The notes under the pieces: model-generated | Database searches by the model: none | What the model saw: only the letters and a program-made list of their open reading frames with translations | What the model was told of the DNA's origin: nothing | Assembly: GCA_003223115.1 (NCBI GenBank) | Contig: QHXW01000058.1 | Location: 1-64,000 of the forward strand | Source: Acidobacteriota bacterium | GTDB lineage: Bacteria; Acidobacteriota; Terriglobia; Bryobacterales; Bryobacteraceae | Length of the DNA: 64,000 nucleotides | Reading direction: 5' to 3' | In this document: piece after piece, positions 63,420 to 64,000 of the stretch | How the letters are laid out: every line of letters starts with the position of its first letter | How positions within the stretch are numbered: the first letter of the stretch is position 1 | Made by a program: the position numbers and the translations under genes

Positions 63420-64000
63420 TTACACGCCCATCCTGTCCACTAACGCGCAGAATCGAGCGTGATTGTGCACACTGTCGAAGACGGGCGAAACGTTGAGATG
63501 CACCATGCGCGGATCACGTTCTTCGGCGGCTTTTTCCAGCAATTCGAAGACGCGATTGTCATCGAATCCCAGATACGCGCGCGCCAGAAGATAGGGTGAA
63601 ATGTAATAGCCTTTGGAACACTGCTCCAGTTGCGCACGGAGCCGCGCGCCATCGGATTCACGCCCGGCCAGATTGTAGGCGTGTGCCAATAGCGCCAGTG
63701 GAACCGGAGAGCCACCTGAAAGCTGGCGCGCTTTTTCAAACGTGGCAATAGCATCCTCATACATTTCCAGATGCAGATACGAACGCGCCGCGCTCAACAG
63801 AGCGCGCACAAAAACCGGATCCAGTTCTAGAACCCGTTGGTAATGGCCGAGAGCACGCTCGTGATCGCGCATCAGGTCGTACACCGTACCCTGGCAAGTG
63901 GTGATAATCAGCGACAGAGGATCCAGGTGATGCGCATGCGACAGTTCCGCCAGCGCCTCGTCCAGCCGGCCCCGGGCGGCCAGGTAATCGTAGCCGAACC
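63420..64000 (-). CDS. TPR repeat protein (5' end outside window)
   Basis: The frame is open from the stop at 63420 to the window edge, giving 192 residues, so the start lies beyond 64000. The visible part has four to five TPR units (LDEALAELSHAHHLDPLSL, ALGHYQRVLELDPVFVRALL) and ends in a segment with VHLNVSPVFDSVHNHARFCALVDRMGV, typical of the C-terminus of acidobacterial TPR proteins that follow a winged-helix (CadC-like) or protein kinase domain. The upstream domain is not seen. The 133 bases between it and the amidohydrolase gene show nothing notable. Confidence 0.75.
   Translation of the reverse strand, partial: FGYDYLAARGRLDEALAELSHAHHLDPLSLIITTCQGTVYDLMRDHERALGHYQRVLELDPVFVRALLSAARSYLHLEMYEDAIATFEKARQLSGGSPVPLALLAHAYNLAGRESDGARLRAQLEQCSKGYYISPYLLARAYLGFDDNRVFELLEKAAEERDPRMVHLNVSPVFDSVHNHARFCALVDRMGV

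Overview
The window looks like a chromosomal piece (or metagenome contig) of an acidobacterium, most likely of the Solibacteres/Bryobacterales type. The reasons are the family mix rather than a marker gene: two large TonB-dependent receptors (one with a complete N-terminal carboxypeptidase-like domain), duplicated orphan FtsX/MacB-like permeases, BlaI/BlaR1 pairs with added repeats, many TPR proteins, PQQ dehydrogenase plus cytochrome c, and a Tes-like radical SAM enzyme. No rRNA, tRNA, CRISPR array, integrase or full-length transposase was found.

Layout. 0-5.2 kb: TonB receptor and two coupled TPR genes. 5.3-7.1 kb: secreted GH39-like glycosidase. 7.3-11.2 kb: a clear sigma-70-type promoter, a membrane pseudokinase, an active Ser/Thr kinase and an unknown Cys-motif protein. 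11.3-17.9 kb: second TonB receptor, di-heme cytochrome c plus PQQ dehydrogenase carrying the lanthanide-type D-x-D, and a YtxH-like protein. 18-24.2 kb: ATPase, acyl-CoA dehydrogenase, frameshifted quinone-reductase-like gene, lipoprotein, oligopeptidase with an internal amber codon, flavin reductase. 24.2-28 kb: HU protein, site-2 protease, two glycosyltransferases, prepilin peptidase. 28-33.2 kb: hybrid histidine kinase, HD-GYP regulator, SDR epimerase, enolase-superfamily dehydratase. 33.2-37.1 kb: remains of two permeases, one split by a 138-bp insertion with 5-bp direct repeats. 37.4-41.9 kb: Tes-like radical SAM gene with a strong terminator, then a GT-C-like membrane protein. 42-45.1 kb: degraded or frameshifted small genes. 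45.1-49.7 kb: PIG-L deacetylase and a BlaI-BlaR1-repeat-protein operon with an operator array. 49.8-53.6 kb: seven-heme cytochrome, TPR protein, esterase. 53.6-60 kb: tight operon of a CBM9-like protein, two phosphohexomutases, a PLP lyase and acetyl-CoA synthetase. 60-61.4 kb: decayed GGDEF gene and HigBA locus. 61.6-64 kb: PilZ protein, amidohydrolase, edge-truncated TPR protein.

Two kinds of damage need to be kept apart. Many frame breaks (MDR gene at 20 kb, small genes at 42-44.5 kb, PLP lyase at 57.2 kb) are repaired by adding or removing one base, mostly in a short homopolymer, which points to assembly or sequencing error. The permease at 34.5-37.1 kb has a true insertion plus an in-frame stop, the permease at 33.2-34.4 kb lacks its 3' half, and HigB and GGDEF carry larger lesions; these look like real decay.

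The most interesting items are the Tes-like radical SAM enzyme (possible membrane-spanning lipid synthesis), the BlaR1 system whose sensor and downstream secreted protein share a 29-residue repeat, the pseudokinase/kinase tandem, and the predicted lanthanide-type alcohol dehydrogenase.
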